Shown: positions 5,651 through 8,781 of the stretch, piece after piece
Position numbering within the stretch: the first letter of the stretch is position 1
Layout: every line of letters starts with the position of its first letter
Source of the DNA: Nitrospirota bacterium
Lineage (GTDB): Bacteria > Nitrospirota > Thermodesulfovibrionia > Thermodesulfovibrionales > Magnetobacteriaceae
Length of the DNA stretch: 8,781 nt
Assembly (NCBI GenBank): GCA_015233485.1
Contig: JADFXO010000155.1
Location: 1-8,781 of the forward strand
Reading direction: 5' to 3'
The notes under the pieces: model-generated
Seen by the model: the letters and a program-made list of their open reading frames with translations, nothing else
What the model was told of the DNA's origin: nothing
Database searches by the model: none
Program-made: the position numbers and the translations under genes

Positions 5651-5779
5651 TCAGGATGAAACACGCAACCTCATGGAGATAACGCTTGCCGGGGCGGAGC
5701 ACAAACAAACCGCTATGGAAATTACAAAACAAAACGCAATTCTTTGTCCAATCAGGGTGATTGTTGAAATACTTTTCAT
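5651..5779 (-). CDS. Possible 42-residue hydrophobic leader peptide
   Basis: ATG 5779 has GGAGGAG about 6 nt upstream and is followed by MKSISTITLIGQRIAF, a hydrophobic run rich in Cys, Val and Ile (about residues 9-30) and a short basic tail (MRLRVSS), ending at TGA 5651-5653, 33 bp before the transporter start. It looks like a secretion signal or a tiny membrane peptide. The strong ribosome site and operon-like spacing favour translation, perhaps for coupling or attenuation of the transporter gene. The sequence itself is unrecognised and not obviously family-like, so it may be only a fortuitous frame. Confidence 0.4.
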   Translation of the reverse strand: MKSISTITLIGQRIAFCFVISIAVCLCSAPASVISMRLRVSS

Positions 5780-5792
5780 GATACACTCCTCC

Positions 5793-6085
5793 GCATCTTT
5801 TTGCCGGCAAAGCACAGCATTGCCGTTGCCGTTGCTGTTCATATTCGATAGTGCGTTAAAGATGCTTTATCCGGAATAGGAATGAAGCAGGAGTGCCGTT
5901 TATCAGAAGGGGGAAGTAACCGTGGTACATAATGGACAACCCCATCCTGACACGGACAAACGCACTATCAATAGTGTGTTACTTCTACAGTGACCGCCGG
6001 GGTCTCCGTCCATATAGAAAAACCACCTCCTTATTCTCGTCTTTTTTTTAAGGCTGTCTTACTATTTTGTATCAACACCCTCAAC
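5793..6085 (-). promoter_or_regulatory. Long 5' leader of the transporter operon with competing RNA pairings
   Basis: Transcription from the 6092-6120 promoter would give about 470 nt before the transporter ATG. In RNA order: GAAGTAAC (5985-5978) pairs with GTTACTTC (5920-5913). A local hairpin CACTAT-TG-ATAGTG (5976-5963) sits inside. GATAGTGCGTT (5969-5959) is an exact 11-nt complement of AACGCACTATC (5857-5847) and shares bases with that hairpin. GCATCTTT (5865-5858) pairs with AAAGATGC (5800-5793), which abuts the GGAGGAG ahead of ATG 5779. The last two pairings cross, giving an H-type pseudoknot with no linker between B1 and A2, or two alternative states. I could not match it to M-box, yybP-ykoY, NiCo or fluoride riboswitch consensus from memory. 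The 8-bp helices alone could be chance; the 11-bp one is less easily so. Confidence 0.45.
5903..6013 (-). CDS. Possible 36-residue upstream ORF with CxxC motif
   Basis: ATG 6013 is preceded by AAGGAGGTG, a full nine-base complement to the 16S rRNA 3' end, 10 nt upstream. The peptide starts MDGDPGGHCR, ends with SGWGCPLCTTVTSPF and stops at TGA 5903-5905. It contains a His-Cys pair (8-9) and C26-P-L-C29, which could bind a metal or a cofactor. It overlaps the segments GAAGTAAC, GATAGTGCGTT and GTTACTTC of the putative leader structure, so its translation would remodel the RNA. Such a perfect Shine-Dalgarno inside a leader is hard to explain without translation, yet the codons may instead be shaped by RNA structure. 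No family recognised with confidence. Confidence 0.4.
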   Translation of the reverse strand: MDGDPGGHCRSNTLLIVRLSVSGWGCPLCTTVTSPF

Positions 6086-6091
6086 CCCGGA

Positions 6092-6120
6092 ATTTTATCA
6101 TAGTATATTTGCTTTGTCAA
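6092..6120 (-). promoter_or_regulatory. Promoter of the Nramp-like operon
   Basis: On the minus strand a perfect TTGACA (6115-6120) and TAAAAT (6092-6097) are spaced by 17 bp. The start is predicted near 6085. An overlapping TATGAT is too close to the -35 box (12 bp) to be the partner. Confidence 0.6.
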
Positions 6121-6132
6121 GCAGAGGTATGA

Positions 6133-6150
6133 TAACATTATAGAATGTTA
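6133..6150. promoter_or_regulatory. Palindromic operator candidate
   Basis: TAACATT-ATAG-AATGTTA is a perfect 7-4-7 inverted repeat 12 bp upstream of the -35 box of the transporter operon. A third half-site, AACATTC, lies at 6182-6188. Position suits an activator of the operon or a repressor of either divergent promoter. It does not match the Fur or MntR consensus closely. Confidence 0.4.
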
Positions 6151-6233
6151 CAATATTATTAAGAATTGATTAAATTTTGTGAACATTCATTCCTTGGGAG
6201 TACCGGGTTATCCCCTGACAGTTAATAATACGG

Positions 6234-6263
6234 TTGACAAATCATGTTTTCAGCGTTTATAAT
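6234..6263 (+). promoter_or_regulatory. Promoter of glycogen phosphorylase, consensus hexamers
   Basis: TTGACA (6234-6239) and TATAAT (6258-6263), both perfect, are 18 bp apart. The predicted start near 6270 leaves about 3 nt before ATG 6273, and no Shine-Dalgarno is present there, so the mRNA should be leaderless or nearly so. Confidence 0.65.
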
Positions 6264-6272
6264 GGCTTCATT

Positions 6273-8781
6273 ATGGCAGAGCGTAAGGAAGATAAACCGG
6301 TAAAAAAAGTGTCAACCACCAGTGAGGGAGAGTCAGTCAGTGCCTCGTTTCTGCGCCACCTGAAGTATACGCTGGCAAAGGACGAATATACGGCCACTAA
6401 GAGGGACAAATATAAGAGCCTTGCCCTTGCAGTACGGGACAGACTCGTCGAGAAATGGATAAAGACCCAGCAGACTTACTACAACGAGGACGTAAAGAGG
6501 GTTTATTATCTTTCTCTGGAGTTTTTAATCGGCAGGTCACTGGGCAATGTCCTCATAAACTTAGGTATATATGAAGAGGTGCAAAAGGAACTACAGGATA
6601 TAGGTCTCGAACTTGAGGAGCTCAGAGAGCTTGAATGGGACCCGGGTCTGGGTAACGGCGGGCTGGGAAGGCTTGCCGCGTGTTTTCTGGACTCACTCGC
6701 AACGCTTGGAATCCCGTCCTATGGATATGGAATCCGCTATGAGTATGGCATTTTCTTTCAAAAGATACGTAACGGTTACCAGATGGAGACCCCTGATAAC
6801 TGGCTTCGATACGGCAACCCGTGGGAAATTGAGAGGCCGGAATATCTTTTTATCGTGAAATTCTATGGAAAAGTAAATAAATGTACGGACATGACGGGGA
6901 ATTTAATATGCAGCTGGGTAGATACGCAAGATGTTGTAGCGCTGGGGTATGACACACCCATCCCCGGCTATCATAATAATAATAGTAATAATACGGTCAA
7001 CACAATGCGCCTTTGGGGGGCAAAATCCACCCGCGATTTTGACCTCGGCTATTTCCAACATGGCGACTATGAAAGGGCAGTAGCGGACAAGGTGCTTACG
7101 GAGACTATTTCAAAGGTACTCTACCCCAACGACAATGTGTTTGAGGGGAAGGAGCTGCGTCTGAAGCAGGAGTATTTTTTCGTCTCGGCCACGCTTCAGG
7201 ACATCTTGCGCCGTTTTAAGAAAAACAGGCCGCTGCCCATACATTATCTGGATTTTCCCAATAAGGCGGCCATTCAATTGAACGACACACACCCGTCCAT
7301 CGCCATTGCCGAGCTGATGAGAATATTTATAGACATAGAGGAGTTGGATTGGGACACCGCATGGAGGATAACCACTGAGACCTTTGGCTACACCAACCAT
7401 ACGATACTGCCAGAGGCCCTCGAAAGGTGGTCTGTCCCGCTCTTTGAACGCGTACTGCCGCGGCATTTGGAGATTATATATGAAATCAACTACCGGTTCC
7501 TCAAAGGCGTCGGCGAAAGATTCCCTGGTGATACGGGCAAATTAAGCCGCATGTCTATTATTGAGGAAGGAGATGAGAAGAAGGTGCGCATGGCGAATCT
7601 TTCTATCGTGGGCAGCCGCTCGGTTAACGGCGTCAGCGCCCTGCACTCAGAAATAATCAAAAAAGATTTATTTAAGGATTTCTACGACTACTGGCCAAAA
7701 AAATTCAACAACAAGACAAACGGCATCACTCAGCGCAGGTGGCTCAGGCTCTGCAACCCCGCCTTGTCCGAACTGATAACCGAACAGATAGGCGATGCCT
7801 GGGTGAGAGACCTTTACGAACTGAAAAAACTCATACCGCTTGCCGGCAATAGTGATTTCCAGAAGAGATGGCACATCATCAAGCAGGAAAATAAACGGTT
7901 GCTGGCACATTGTCTCAGTGAAAGAAAGGGGATATCGCTAAACATAGATTCCATATTTGACTGCCATTTCAAGCGGTTGCACGAATACAAAAGGCAACTT
8001 CTTAATGCCATTCACGCCGTGGTGCTCTATAACAGGATAAAGGCCGCCTTCAAAAGCGGAAGCGGCGCCGCTAGCATCGTACCGAGGACGGTGATATTCG
8101 GAGGCAAGGCCGCTCCAGGGTATTTCATGGCAAAACTCATAATCAAACTCATCACTTCCATCGCAGATGTGGTGAACAACGACCCCGAGGCCAAGCACTC
8201 GCTGATGTTGGTTTTTATGGAAAACTATTCGGTCTCGCTCTCAGAGCAAATCCTTCCGGCTGCCGAACTATCAGAACAGATTTCAACGGCGGGCACTGAG
8301 GCCTCCGGCACCGGCAACATGAAGTTTGCCCTGAATGGCGCGCTCACCATAGGAACGCTCGACGGCGCTAATATAGAGCTGGAAGAAAACATCGGGGCGG
8401 ACAATATTTTTATCTTCGGCCTGACCGCAGATAAGGTGGCACAACTCAAACAGAGCGGCTATAATCCCCGTGAATACTACGAAAGAAACGCTGAGCTGAA
8501 ACAGGCAGTCGATATGATTGCTGATGGTTATTTCTCAGGAGGCGACGCAAACCTCTTCAAACCTATTATAGAGTCCCTGCTGAACAATGGAGACCAATAT
8601 CTGTTGATGGCAGATTTTGAGTCATACGCCAAATGTCAGGAGCGTGTTGCCGAAGCTTATAAGGACGAGGCCAGATGGACGAAAATGTCCATACTAAATG
8701 TGGCAAACATAGGGTTTTTCTCAAGTGACCGGACAATAAAAGAGTATGCCGATGACATCTGGTCGGCTAAACCCATAAACA
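6273..8781 (+). CDS. glgP: Glycogen/starch phosphorylase (3' end outside window)
   Basis: Phosphorolysis of alpha-1,4-glucan to glucose-1-phosphate, cytosolic, PLP-dependent. 836 codons are visible without interruption; the family is about 820-850 residues, so only a few C-terminal residues are missing. Landmarks: VRDRLVEKW near 55-65, GLGNGGLGRLA at 126-135, DNWLRYGNPWE at 175-185, VNTMRLWGAK near 243-252, NDTHPS in the middle of the chain, RLHEYKRQLLN at 568-578, and the PLP lysine K684 in GTGNMKFALNGA. The first ~25 residues are a charged extension before the catalytic fold. ATG 6273 is chosen because the homologous start region follows it and the promoter -10 ends 9 nt earlier. Oddity: the usual GYxNNxVNT loop reads GYHNNNSNNTVNT, about four residues longer, encoded by AAT repeats (residues 234-240). 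Divergent from the transporter operon; no other glycogen gene is visible. Confidence 0.95.
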   Translation, partial: MAERKEDKPVKKVSTTSEGESVSASFLRHLKYTLAKDEYTATKRDKYKSLALAVRDRLVEKWIKTQQTYYNEDVKRVYYLSLEFLIGRSLGNVLINLGIYEEVQKELQDIGLELEELRELEWDPGLGNGGLGRLAACFLDSLATLGIPSYGYGIRYEYGIFFQKIRNGYQMETPDNWLRYGNPWEIERPEYLFIVKFYGKVNKCTDMTGNLICSWVDTQDVVALGYDTPIPGYHNNNSNNTVNTMRLWGAKSTRDFDLGYFQHGDYERAVADKVLTETISKVLYPNDNVFEGKELRLKQEYFFVSATLQDILRRFKKNRPLPIHYLDFPNKAAIQLNDTHPSIAIAELMRIFIDIEELDWDTAWRITTETFGYTNHTILPEALERWSVPLFERVLPRHLEIIYEINYRFLKGVGERFPGDTGKLSRMSIIEEGDEKKVRMANLSIVGSRSVNGVSALHSEIIKKDLFKDFYDYWPKKFNNKTNGITQRRWLRLCNPALSELITEQIGDAWVRDLYELKKLIPLAGNSDFQKRWHIIKQENKRLLAHCLSERKGISLNIDSIFDCHFKRLHEYKRQLLNAIHAVVLYNRIKAAFKSGSGAASIVPRTVIFGGKAAPGYFMAKLIIKLITSIADVVNNDPEAKHSLMLVFMENYSVSLSEQILPAAELSEQISTAGTEASGTGNMKFALNGALTIGTLDGANIELEENIGADNIFIFGLTADKVAQLKQSGYNPREYYERNAELKQAVDMIADGYFSGGDANLFKPIIESLLNNGDQYLLMADFESYAKCQERVAEAYKDEARWTKMSILNVANIGFFSSDRTIKEYADDIWSAKPIN

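Noticed and set aside
5847..6060. M-box, yybP-ykoY or NiCo riboswitch upstream of the transporter
   Set aside because: None of the conserved core sequences I remember for these classes could be placed; I left it as an unclassified leader.
7110..7466. 118-codon minus-strand frame inside the phosphorylase gene
   Set aside because: It is the antisense of a fully conserved enzyme frame, has no ribosome site and no recognisable protein features.

Overview
The window looks like the chromosome of a Gram-negative, mid-GC bacterium. The gene styles (a short DUF1640-like coiled-coil membrane protein, a PRC/MgtE-N/CBS protein, a decayed integrase-type IS) remind me of Nitrospirota or a deltaproteobacterial relative. 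That placement is an impression from family resemblance only; no rRNA or marker gene is present.

Layout. Positions 1-87 hold the last codons of an unidentified plus-strand gene. It converges on a minus-strand membrane-anchored SGNH/GDSL hydrolase-like gene (106-1305). The 5' end of that gene runs directly into an insertion-sequence relic (1308-1858) with ~56-bp inverted repeats and an internally deleted transposase. The relic abuts a fragment of a second, ISAs1-like transposase (1845-2039) and then ~225 bp of IS-end-like debris (2040-2264). Next comes a minus-strand coiled-coil/membrane protein (2265-2705) with three exact 33-bp repeats.

The centre is a minus-strand metal-transport operon read from about 6085 down to 2822. 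It has a sigma70-type promoter (6092-6120), a ~470-nt leader with two possible small ORFs and long complementary segments, an Nramp-superfamily transporter (4349-5617), an unrecognised 58-aa single-span membrane protein (4139-4315), and a soluble PRC-barrel/MgtE-N/CBS protein (2822-4102). The transporter has lost the Nramp metal-selecting methionine and resembles the Nramp-related magnesium transporters. The last gene looks like the cytosolic Mg2+-sensing half of MgtE without its membrane channel. My inference is a Mg2+ uptake unit in which an Nramp-type carrier is paired with an MgtE-type sensor in trans.

Divergent from this operon, a glycogen phosphorylase gene starts at 6273 and runs off the window. 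Its promoter has perfect -35 and -10 hexamers so close to the ATG that the mRNA should be leaderless or nearly so; the coiled-coil gene at 2705 shows the same arrangement. The ~155 bp between the divergent promoters contain a 7-4-7 palindrome suited to a regulator.

I see no rRNA, tRNA, CRISPR array or known riboswitch class. The strongest candidates for something undescribed are the three-gene Nramp/small-membrane-protein/MgtE-sensor operon and its leader.
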